A stretch of DNA of 64,000 nt from Haematobia irritans (lineage: Eukaryota; Arthropoda; Insecta; Diptera; Muscidae): positions 269,260,070 through 269,324,069 of the forward strand of contig NC_134397.1 of the NCBI RefSeq assembly GCF_050003625.1, given 5' to 3'. Under the pieces are notes generated by a model. The model saw nothing but the letters and a program-made list of their open reading frames with translations. It was not told the origin of the DNA and ran no database searches. Shown piece by piece: positions 12,568-22,603 of the stretch (position 1 is its first letter; each line of letters begins with the position of its first letter). The position numbers and the translations under genes are program-made.

Positions 12568-13860
12568 ACGGTTGGCTGATAAGTCCCCGGTCTAACAAAG
12601 AAAAACACATTTTTTTGTCAAAGTTCGTTTTTATTATTCAACATAGTTCCCTTCAAGAGCGATACAACGATTATAACGACCTTCCAATTTGTTGATACCA
12701 TTTTGGTAGTACTCCTTCGGTTTTGCCTCAAAATAGGTCTCAGTTTCGGCGATCACCTCTTCATTGTAGCCAAATTTTTTCCCTGCGAGCATCCTTTTGA
12801 CGTCTGAGAACAATAAAAATTCACTGGGGGTCACATCTGGAGAATACGGTGGGTGGGGAAGCAATTCGAAGCCCAATTCATGAATTTTTGCAATCGTTCT
12901 CAATGTCTTGGGGCACGGTGCGTTGTCTTGGTGGAACAACACTTTTTTCTTCTTCATATGGGTCCGTTTTGCCGCGATTTCGACCTTCAAAAGCTCCAAT
13001 AACGCCATACAATAGTCACTGTTGATGGTTTTGCCCTTCTCAAGATAATCGATAAAAATTATTCCATGCGCATCCCAAAAAACAGAGGTCATTCCTTTGC
13101 CAGCGAACTTTTTAGTCTTTACATGCTGCGGAGACAGTTCACCGGTCGCTGTCCACTCAACCGACTGTCGATTGGACTCAGGAGTGTAGTGATGGAGTCA
13201 TGTTTCATCCATTGTCACATATCGACGGAAAAACTCGGGTGTATTACGAGTTAACAGCTGCAAACACCGCTCAGAATCATCAACACGTTGTTGTTTTTGG
13301 TCAAATGTGAGCTCGCGCGGCACCCAGTTTGCACAGAGCTTCCGCATATCCAAATATTGATGAATGATATGACCAACACATTCCTTTGATATATTTAAGG
13401 CCTCTGCTATCTCGAACAACTTCATTTTACGGTCATTCAAAATCATTTTGTGGATTTTTTTGATGTTTTCGTCGGTAACCACCTCTTTCGAGCGTCCACT
13501 GCGTTCACCATCCTCCGTGCTCATTTCACCACGCTTGAATTTTGCATACCAATCAATTATTGTTGATTTTCCTGGGGCAGAGTCCGGAAACTCATTATCA
13601 AGCCAAGTTTTTGCTTCCACCGTATTTTTTCCCTTCAGAAAACAGTATTTTATCAAAACACGAAATTCCTTTTTTCCCCATTTTTTTCACAATAACAAAA
13701 GTTGCTTCACAAAAGACGCTCTATCTCACAAACTAATTGACTTACAGACGTCAAATTGTGACACGAATCATTTGAAGGTTGGTACTATATAAAAATAATA
13801 TGCATTTAATACTAGTGGCGCCATCTATGTGTCAGACCGGGGACTTATCAGCCAACCTGT
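12568..13860 (-). mobile_element. Himar1-like mariner (irritans subfamily), 1293 bp, inactive
   Basis: The terminal inverted repeats of about 28 bp begin AC(A)GGTTGGCTGATAAGTC and include CCCCGGTCT, which is the Himar1-type end. The element is flanked by the TA duplication (12566-12567 and 13861-13862). Length matches Himar1 (about 1.29 kb). It carries one transposase pseudogene on the minus strand and lies inside the MITE 12237-14440. Confidence 0.95.
12634..13682 (-). pseudogene. Mariner transposase pseudogene, D,D34D family with three lesions
   Basis: This codes for a cut-and-paste transposase of the irritans mariner subfamily: an N-terminal paired HTH DNA-binding region, then a DDE/D catalytic domain. 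Recognisable motifs in order are KFKRGEMSTEDGE, the WVPREL linker, RYVTMDET with the first catalytic Asp, HQDNAPC with the second, and SPDVTPSEF where the third should be. Three lesions are visible. First, the ATG near 13682 is one base out of frame with the rest (extra base in the G/A run after the start). Second, a TGA at 13198-13200 replaces the Trp codon right after MDET, with the frame open again downstream. Third, the third catalytic Asp is Glu. NAPC is also followed by Pro-Lys where His-Lys is usual. The frame is otherwise open, so decay is recent, but this copy cannot make active transposase. Confidence 0.93.
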
Positions 13861-13896
13861 TAGATGCGCTAAAGGCAGTGCTGTTTTCCTTCATTC

Positions 13897-13936
13897 CAAT
13901 AACAATATTGCTCACTTCTGAGCAATATTGTTATTG
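13897..13936. repeat. Perfect 18-bp hairpin
   Basis: The arms 13897-13914 and 13919-13936 are perfectly complementary around a 4-base loop CTTC. With one mismatch the stem extends five more pairs outwards (TCATT/AATGA). It lies 35 bases right of the mariner, inside the split MITE. Confidence 0.85.
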
Positions 13937-14440
13937 AAATGAGCAATTATATCAGCGCTATATTGAAGCTGCTATAAATCGGGACATCACTCACAAAAAT
14001 CGGCGCTGATTCGGTTGTTTTTGTAAGCAGTTGATACTGCCTCTCTCCCTTACAATTCTGCTGAAATAGTGCTCCATTTTATGCTGGGAAGATGAATTAA
14101 AATTGTGTCTCCCACAAAATAGTTCAGAATTCCTTAATATTTGTAAATTTTACCAATAATGCGCCCATCATGAACTTCGTATGGCACTAAAGTCATTTTT
14201 ACATTTTTGAACTCCAATGTATTCCTTAAAACTAAGAAATTTTCTTCAGTAAGTGAAAAATAATAATTTTTTCCAATAAATTTTCTAGAATTTGTAAAAA
14301 AATTTGTTTACTTATTTTTGTGAAATCGACGTGACATCTGCGTTTCTAATACAGTTCAGTTAAAATTTTCTACAATTCATCAAAATCTTCTAAAGTTAAC
14401 TAAAATTTTCATTCCTGCTGAGTTCACTGTTTTTTCAGTG

Positions 14441-14598
14441 TAGGTTAGGTATCGTGAGCCTCAGACTCACTTCGATTATTCAGTCCACTGTGATACCACT
14501 GTGGTGAACTTCGCTCTTATTACTGTGTGCTGCCCAATTCTATGTTTAGCTCAATGACAAGGGACCTCCTTTTTGTAGCCGAATCCGGGTTTAACATT
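14441..14598 (-). mobile_element. tRNA-derived SINE, 5'-truncated
   Basis: Matches the 3' half of the full SINE at 31752-32085: TAGGTTAGG tail, then the CAGTCCACTG and GTGGTGAACTTC stretches, then the AATGACAAGGGACCTCC block. The tRNA-like head is missing. It abuts the right end of the MITE. Confidence 0.75.
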
Positions 14599-14633
14599 GC
14601 GAGAAAAACGTTGCTTCATTGATTGTTTACATT

Positions 14634-15696
14634 TTTATACCCTACTGCACACTGTGGAACACACAGAAGGAGACGAGATAGACACATGGAGTCTTTGGCA
14701 AAAATGCGCAGGGTGGGCTCCTGAGTCGATCTAGCCATGTCCGTCCGTCTGTCTGTGAACACATTTTTGTGATCAACGTCTAGGTCGCAGTTTAAGTCCA
14801 ATCGCTTTCAAATTTGGCACAAGTATGTGTTTTGGTTCAGAATAGAACCCTATTGATTTTGGAAGAAATCGGTTCAGATTTAGATATAGCTCCCATATAC
14901 ATATATATTTCGACCGATATGGACTTATATGGCGCCAGAAGCCAGAGTTTTACCCTAATTTGCTCAAAATTTTGCACAAGACGAACAATTAGTATTATAG
15001 TCAAGTCTGCCAAATTTTATTGAAATCGGTTCAGATTTAGATATAGCTCCCATATATATCTTTCGCCCGATATGGATTAATACGGTCCCAGAAGCTAGAG
15101 TATTACCCCAATTTGGTTGAAATTTTGCACTAGGAGTACAATTTGTAGTATAGTCAAGTGTGCAAAATTTGATTGAAATCGGTTCAGATTTAGATATAGC
15201 ACCCATATATATCTTTCGCCCGATATGGACTAATACGGTCCCAGAAGCCAGATTTATTAACCCAATTTGGTTGAAATTTTGCACTTGGAGTACAATTATC
15301 AGTGTAATCAAGTGTGCCAAATTTTATTGAATTCGGTTCAGATTTAGATATAGCTCCCATATATATCGTTTGCCCGATGTACACTCATATGACCACCGAT
15401 TGAATTTAAATTTTGCACAGGGAGTAGAATTAGCATTGTAGCTATGCGTGCCAAATTTGGTTAAAATCGGTTCAGATTTAGATATAGCTCCCATATATAT
15501 GTTTTTCTGATTTCGACAATAAAGGTCAAAATACCAAAATTTTCCTTGTAAAATCCCCACTGTTTAGTCGAAAAGTTGTAAAATTGACTCTAATTTTCCT
15601 AAACTTCTAATACATATATATCGAGCTATAAATCATAAATAAACTTTTGCGAAGTGTCCTTAAAATTGCTTCAGATTTAAATGTTTCCCATATTTT
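14634..15696 (+). mobile_element. HINE-I copy, 3'-truncated
   Basis: The 5' end TATACCCTACTGCACACTGTGG lacks the inner hairpin arm. Then come the AGAAGGAGACGAGATAGAC block, a GTCCGTCCGTCTGTCTGTG microsatellite (14739-14757), repeats of ~150 bp with GATTTAGATATAGCTCCCAT, and the conserved AAGTTGTAAAATTGACTC block. It stops where the next HINE-I begins, so its 3' hairpin is missing. Confidence 0.8.
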
Positions 15697-17648
15697 TTAT
15701 ACCCTGCGCCACACTGTGGAACAGGGTATTATAAGTTAGTGCATATGTTTGTAACACGCAGAAGGAGACGAGATAGACATATGGTGTCTTTGGCAATAAT
15801 GCTCAGGGTGGGTCCCTGAGTCGATATAACCATGTCCGTCTGTCCGTCTGTCCGTCCGTCCGTCCGTCTGTCTGTCTGTGAACACATTTTTGTGATCAAA
15901 GTCTAGGTCGCAATTTAAGTCCAATCGCCTTTAAATTTAGCACATGTTCCTAATTTGAGTCAGAATGGAACCCTATTGATTTTGGAAGAAATCGGTTCAG
16001 ATTTAGATATAGCTCCCATATATATCTTTCGCCCGTTATGCACTAATATGGACCCAGCAGCCAGAGTTTTATACCGATTTGCTTGAAATTTTGTACAAAC
16101 ATAACACTTAGTCGTATAGTCAAGTGTGCAAAATTTGATTTGAAATCGGTTCAGCTTTAGATATAGCTCCCATATATATCTTTCACCCGATATGGACTTA
16201 TATGGCCCCAGAAGCCAGATTTTTGGCCGAATTTGGTTGAAATTTTGCACTAGGAGTACACTTAGTAGTATAGTCAAGTATGCAAAATTTGATTAAAGGC
16301 GGTTCAGATTTAGATATAGCTCCCATATATATATTTTCGCGATATGGACTAATATGGTTCTAATAGAGTTTTGGCCCAATTTGGTTGAAATTTTGCACAG
16401 GGAGTAGATTTAGCGTTGTAGCTATGTGTGCCAAATTTGATTGAAATCGGTTCAGATTTATATATAGCTCCCATATATAGCTTTCGCCCGATTTACACTC
16501 ATATGACAACAGAGGCCAATTTTTTACTTCGATTTAGTTGAAATTTTGTGCAGGTAGTAGAAATAGCATTGTAGCTATGCATGCCCAATTTGGTTGAAAT
16601 CCGTTCAGATTTCGATATAGCTCCCATATATATGTTTTTCTGATTTCGACAAAAATGGTCAAAATACTAACATTTTCCTTGTAAAATCGCCACTGCTTAT
16701 TCGAAAAGTTGTAAAAATGACTCTAATTTTCCTAAACTTCTAATACATATATATCGAGTGATAAATCATAAATAAACTTTTGTGAAGTTTCCTTAAAATT
16801 GCTTCAGATTTAAATGTTTCCAATATTTTTTTTTCTAACATTGTGTTCCACCCTAGTGCATTAGCCAACTTAAATTTTAAGTCTATAGATTTTGTAAAAG
16901 TCTATAAAATTCTGTCCAAATCGAGTGATATTTAAATTAGAGGTGTGCATGTGACACGAAATAGTCGTGACTCACGAAAATTTTCGTGATTCGTGCGTGA
17001 GTCGTGAGTCACGCTCATGACAACAACGTGAGTGTGCGTGAGCGTGATTAACAAACCAAAATGTCGTGCGTGAGCGTGAGTCACCAAAATAATATCTTCG
17101 TGAGTGTGCGTGAGTAACGAGTTACACTCACGAAAATATTCCTGATCACCAACATAAAACGCTTAAGAGTTAAATTCAATTACAATTTAGTGACACCTGA
17201 GATGTTACGAGTTTAATAACACTCTCGATTTTAATAATACTCATGTTTTCAGACACTTCGGTAAGGGAACTTAATCATAAAATTATTCGCGAGTCACGAT
17301 ATTTTTCGTGAGTCACGCTATTTTTCGTGAGTCACGACGCTTTCGTGCGTGAGTGTGCGTGAGTACAAATTTTCTTTTCGTGAGTGTGCGTGAGCGTGAG
17401 TCTTACCACAAAATATCGTGCGTGAGTGTGCGTGAGTATGATTTTTCAGTCGTGAGTGTGCGTGAGCGTGAGTAAACTATTACTCACGTGCACACCTATA
17501 ATTTAAATGTATGTATTTGGGACAAACCTTTATATATAGCCCCCAACACATTTGACGGATGTGATATGGTATCGAAAATTTAGATCTACAAAGTGGTGCA
17601 GGGTATATTATAGTTGGCCCCGCCCGACTTTAGACTTTCCTTACGTGT
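15697..17648 (+). mobile_element. HINE-I copy, near full length, split by a hAT MITE
   Basis: Begins with a hairpin TATACCCTGCGCCACACTGT then GGAACAGGGTATTA. It contains a (GTCY)n microsatellite at 15836-15882, five or so ~150-bp repeats, the AAGTTGTAAAAATGACTC block, a conserved 3' block (16850-16937 and 17501-17590), and ends with a GC-rich near-palindrome GTTGGCCCCGCCCGAC near 17613. The order matches Drosophila DINE-1. A hAT MITE interrupts it at 16938-17500. Noncoding. Confidence 0.85.
16938..17500. mobile_element. hAT-like MITE, GTGAGTG-rich, 563 bp
   Basis: Inverted ends TAGAGGTGTGCATGTGA and TAT-AGGTGTGCACGTGA. Perfect 8-bp duplication ATTTAAAT at 16930-16937 and 17501-17508, and the uninterrupted HINE-I sequence continues across it. 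The TAGAG start fits the hAT terminal rule. The interior is made almost only of CACGA/GTGAGTGTGCGTGAG motifs in both orientations. A 132-bp relative is at 21678-21809. Confidence 0.9.
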
Positions 17649-17765
17649 TTTTTACTAACATTGTGTTCCACCCTAGTGCATTAGCCGACTTAAAATTTGA
17701 GTTTATAGATTTTGTAGAAGTCTACCAAATTCTGTCCAGATCGAGTGATCTTTAAATGTTCCTTA
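17649..17765 (+). mobile_element. HINE-I 3'-block fragment
   Basis: Repeats the ACTAACATTGTGTTCCACCC to TCGAGTGAT block already present at 16836-16930, without flanking 5' parts. Confidence 0.7.
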
Positions 17766-19632
17766 TTTGTTAATAATGTTTTCACGTCTTTTTTTCACAA
17801 AAAATATGCAAACTAAACCGCAGTACATATTCATGCCTAATAAATTGAGTACAGCGTTTTTCAATTCCACTTCCAAGTGCAGGCAAGAAAAGGGGCAGCA
17901 AGTCTTGCATAGTCAAAACTTTTTTGCCGTGTAGAGTCCATAAAGGCAATGCACAAAAAAGTTCCTAAGAAAGCTTAACAAATGAAGTAGAAATCACTGG
18001 AGAATTTCAATACGGAAGCAAAAATACAATTGCTCACATACCACACAGATGGATATAGAGCCACACGAAAATTTACCCAGTGGCGGAAAATAATACCAAG
18101 GACGCCTGATTTGAGTGCAGATTTTGCAGTCGTGGAGCTTTATGGAGTAATCCAATTTTATTTAATTTTTTGCACGAGGTGTCTTTGCAAGTTAGTTCGA
18201 TCGACTCAATTTCAAAAAACCAAAAAATGTACCTCAACACCCCCAGGTTAGGTTAATCACAAAGTTTTATACCCACCTCAAAGGATAGTTATGGAGGTCC
18301 AGAAAGTTAGCTATTTCATCGAAATATGAATTTGCAACTTTACAAAATAGAAAAAAGCTGACGAAAGCACTGATACAGCACTAGCTCCAATAAGAATTTT
18401 TTGTATATAGTAATTGTCTTATATAGTATGTACCTCTTTTCCATATTAAGTCAATATTTTTTCAGTTTTGAAAAAAGTAAATTCCACTTGAAATTCTCGA
18501 AATTTATTTTGGGCACATAAAAAACTTACGTAGTACCACACATTATAATATCATTACTAAAAAGGGCCAATGCGTGACATGATTTCAAGGAGCAGTAACA
18601 AAATTCGCCGCTGGGTAACTCAAAGCATTTATAGCATACACCCACACATTCATACACCCATGTCAGAGCACATAAGACCATTTGTTATGCATGTAAAAGC
18701 TCTAACAGCCCTACACGAATAGACTTACCAATACTTTAAAACCAATTTATTTCAGTTCATGATATCCATAAGACGATAACATGTATGTGTGTGTGTGGAA
18801 AAAAGGATATATTATATCCTTTCAACTATACAAAAATCTCACTTGGCATTTACTTGATGTCCTTTTCCTTTATTTTATTTCCCTTTCTCTGCTCTCACAA
18901 TGAATTCCAACTTCCATCTTTTTGTTACAAAATTTGAACTTTAATATTTTATTATGCTTATAGTGAATAGTCATTGCACGGATAGCAATCCATTTGGAAA
19001 ATGGGAGAGCGACAACTATGGACTATAGAAGGTATTGAAAAATCTACAAAAAACTATGATGGAATATTATGTAATACCTTTTAGTTTAACACCAATAAAT
19101 GACATTTACTAGAGTGCTAATATGTAGGTAAGTCCTTTCGCTAAGACCCATCTCTTGTTCACCTTATTCATATTCTAAAATATGGTCATGACCATCATCA
19201 ATATTCCTTTTCTTTTTTTCTTCTCGTTTTTCTTTTTATTCCATCTTTGGGCATATTTATTTAGTGTTTTATGGATGTGATTCTGAAACGTGGGCAAACC
19301 TTTTGGTCACATCGTAAATTGTGCTCTTACTTACCAAACCACAGCCATTAGTGAAACCCTCCGTTTCGTTAAGCCAATTTTAAGAGGAGAAAAATTTAAG
19401 TCTTTATTGATAGATTGAAGCACAAAAAATCACGCTGAATTTGGTCAGGTCAAAAGTCGTATACCCATCATCAGGGATTGAAAGGTGTTAGGATACATTT
19501 TTTTATAAACCCAAAAAAAGTGAAACCATCATGAAAGAAAATGTAGGTTTAGTTTAGAAAATTGTAAATAAAATATTTTTCTAATAACAACATGGTTAAT
19601 GCAAGTTATTAATTTTTAACAAATTGAAAAAA
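17766..19632. other. Anonymous intergenic sequence
   Basis: No gene, RNA or clear repeat recognised. A short GT run lies near 18784-18797. Confidence 0.45.
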
Positions 19633-21156
19633 AACAAGTAAGGAAAGTCTAAAGTCGGGCGGGGCCGACTATATTATACCCTACACCACTTTGTAGATCT
19701 AAATTTTCGATACCATATCACATCCGTAAAATGTGTTGGGGGCTATATACAATAAAGGTTTGTCCCAAATACATACATTTAGATATCACTCGATCTGGAC
19801 AGAATTTGATAGACTTTTACAAAATCTATAGACTCAAAATTTAAGTTGGCTAATGCACTAGTGTGGAACACAATTTTAGTAAAAAAAATATGGGAAACAT
19901 TTAAATATGAAGCAATTTTAAGGAAACTTCACAAACTTTTATGTATGATTTATCGCCCGATATATATGTATTAGAAGTTTAGGAAAATTAGAGTCATTTT
20001 TACAATTTTCGACTAAACAGAGGCGATTTTAAAAGGAAAATGTTCGTATTTTGACCATTGTCGAAATCAGAAAAACATATATATGGGAGCTATATCTAAA
20101 TCTGAATCGATTTCAACCAAATTTTGCACACATAGCTACAATGCTAATTCTACTCCCTTTGCAAAATTTCAACAAAATCGGAGTTAAAAATTGGCCTCTG
20201 TGGTCATATGAGTGTAAATCGGGCGAAAGCTATATATGGGAGCTATATCTAAATCTGAACCGATTTCAATCAAATTTGGCACACATGACTACACTACTAA
20301 TTATACTTCTAGTGCAAAATTTCAACCAAATTGGGCCAAAACTCTGGCTTCTAGGACCATATTAGTCCATATCGGGCGAAAGATATATATGGGAGCTATA
20401 TCTAAATCTGAACCGATTTCAACCAAATTTGGCACACATGACTACACTACTAATTATACTTCTAGTGCAAAATTTCAACCAAATTGGGCCAAAACTCTGC
20501 CTTCTAGGACCATATTAGTCAATGTCGGGCGAAAGATATATATGGGAGCTATATCTAAATCTGAACCGATTTCAATAAAATTTAGCACACTTGATTACAC
20601 TACTAATTGTACTCCATGTGCAAAATTTCAACCAAATTGGACCTAAACTCTGGCTTCTGGGTTCATATAAGTCCATATCGGACAAAAGATATATATGGGA
20701 GCTATATCTAAATCTGAACCGATTTCAATCAAATTTTGCACAATCGACTATACTACCAATTGTACTCCTCGTGCAAAATTTCAAGCAATTCGGGATAAAA
20801 CTCTGGCTTCTGGATCCATATAAGTGCATATCGGGCGAAAGATGTATATGGGAGCTATATCTAAATCTGAACCGATTTCTTCCAAAAACAATAGGGTTCT
20901 ATTCTGACCCAAAACAGGAACATGTGCCAAACTTGAGGTCGATTGGACCTAAACTGCGACCTAGACTTTGATCACAAAAATGTGTTCACAGACAGACGGA
21001 CGGACGGACAGACGGACATGGTTATATCGACTCAGGGAACCACCCCAAGCATTATTGCCAAGGACACCATGTGTCTATCTCGTCGCCTTCTGGGTGTTAC
21101 AAACATATGCACTAACTTATAATACCCTGTTCCACAGTGTGGCGCAGGGTATAAAA
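19633..21156 (-). mobile_element. HINE-I copy, full length
   Basis: The 3' end at left, ACAAGTAAGGAAAGTC, is followed by the hairpin AGTCGGGCGGGGCCGACT. Then come the 3' block, six ~152-bp units (TATATGGGAGCTATATC motifs near 20079, 20231, 20382, 20533, 20687 and 20841), a GACAGACGGACGGACGGAC microsatellite (20989-21018), and the 5' hairpin ending CAGGGTATAAAAA. The long frames across it arise because the unit is close to a multiple of three. They are not genes. Confidence 0.88.
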
Positions 21157-21179
21157 ATATTAATAATATTTTTTTCTAT

Positions 21180-21617
21180 TGTTTAAGAAAATTTTATATT
21201 TTGAAAGAAAAAATAGGAGTTAGAAATTGTTAAAATGTCTTTAGTGCTAAAGAAGTTCAAAAGAGATACAATTTAAGAAAAATTAGCTCATTTAAGAAAC
21301 TTATGAACCCAACTTAAGTAACTTCAGCCATTTTAGAAAATTGTGCACTATATTGCATTTTAGTAAAATTGCGTACATCATTTGTATAAGTTTTTTTTTT
21401 CTCACTTTCATTTAACGTCATTAAAAATAATTTTAAGTTTTTCTCGTATTTGGAAAAATCTAACTAAAGTCAACTAGTTTTCATGAACTAAAATATAGAG
21501 AGAGGACTGAATAGTCTAAGTGAGCCTGAAACTTAATAGGGCCGCCACTTTAACCTAACCTTTAAAATAGAGTTAAATCGACTATAAAAAATTTCGTTGA
21601 CTTTTTTCTGGGTGTAC
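21180..21617. mobile_element. Degenerate MITE-like sequence
   Basis: Shares stretches with 25330-25460 (GGAGTT, AATGTCTTTAGT) and with the 12237-14440 MITE. It ends in ACTTTTTTCTGGGTG followed by TA. The left end is not defined. A SINE 3' fragment lies inside. Confidence 0.4.
21495..21565 (+). mobile_element. SINE 3' fragment
   Basis: GACTGAATAGTCTAAGTGAG followed by GGGCCGCCAC and a short AACCTAACC tail, matching the 3' end of the SINE at 31752-32085. Confidence 0.7.
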
Positions 21618-21677
21618 GAGGATCATTAATTCGTCTCCGAATGTATATGAAATCAAAATATGCAACGATGTTTCCTG

Positions 21678-21809
21678 CAGAGGTGTGCACGTGAGTAATA
21701 TTTTAATCACGCTCACGCTCTCTTACGCCCTTGCCATCAGCGTGACTCACTCATGAGTCACTAAAATTTTTGTGAGTCACGACAACTTTGTGTCACGTGC
21801 ACACCTCTA
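21678..21809. mobile_element. hAT-like MITE, 132 bp
   Basis: Ends CAGAGGTGTGCACGTGA and, inverted, TAGAGGTGTGCACGTGA. Perfect 8-bp duplication GTTTCCTG at 21670-21677 and 21810-21817. Short relative of 16938-17500, with the same GTGAGTCAC motifs inside. Confidence 0.9.
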
Positions 21810-21817
21810 GTTTCCTG

Positions 21818-22603
21818 CTAATTTCATAAGATCATCAATATTGTTACAATGCCTATACCAACCTCCATCATACTATATAAAGAAATATGAAAGTCCAAAG
21901 TAGAAATTACTCTTAATTTTATTGCAACCATGTGATGCTGCAGTTGGAAGTCTGTGCCAATATTTTCTAGTCTGTAATGATGCCAACGAGCAGCCGGCAA
22001 TGCACGTGGTGATTATGTGAGAAAGAAGTTCCAAACACACAACCGGCATACCATTGGTCCTTCACCAGAGTATACACTGAAAAAAATGTTGGGTGGTTAA
22101 AAAAACACTTGTGCTTATGACTATTTATGGGCCAGCAGATGTCCATGTAAATACAAAGTGGTTGGGTTTGGTCAATTAATGCCCACTGAGCTGAGATATG
22201 GAATCTTTGGGTTAGAGATTAAAACGTTATATATAAAATATAAATATTTATATGTATAAATATAAAAACTTAAAAAAAACTGCAGAAAGAATTGTCAAGC
22301 TTTGTTTAAGAAAACTTAATTTTACTGAGCCTACACTGAAAAATATTGACCTAATATATAAAGATTATGCAGCCCAGAATACCCAGTTTACATAATACTA
22401 AGTGCAAATTTCTTTAAACTAAAGAAATTTTAATTACAAGAGAGTTCAGAATTTCAATAGTTTTCTTTAAATTTATGACACGAATCTTCGAAATTTTTGT
22501 CCCTCACTTGAAGTCGTAAACCCGATTTCTCTTATGGTAAAGAAAAATATTTTTGATTTTAAGAAACAATCTTTTTAATAATCCTGAATCTTTTTAATAA
22601 AGA
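21818..22603. other. Anonymous sequence, two MITE-like ends
   Basis: TACACTGAAAAAAATGTTGG at 22074 and TACACTGAAAAATATTGACC at 22333 look like CACTG-type MITE ends after TA, but I could not pair them. No gene seen. Confidence 0.4.

Larger units (their letters stand above)
12237..14440. mobile_element. MITE interrupted by a mariner
   Basis: The ends CACTCAAAAAAAGTGAAC and, inverted, CACTGAAAAAACAGTGAAC are flanked by TA (12235-12236 and 14441-14442). Without the mariner it would be about 0.9 kb. Both flanks share the AGTTCATGGAATT/GTTAACTAAAATTTTC style of sequence also seen near 21190-21480, 25380-25450 and 56080-56150. No coding capacity. Confidence 0.65.

Noticed and set aside
13066..13792. 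Plus-strand frames over the mariner
   Set aside because: Antisense of the Himar1-like transposase.
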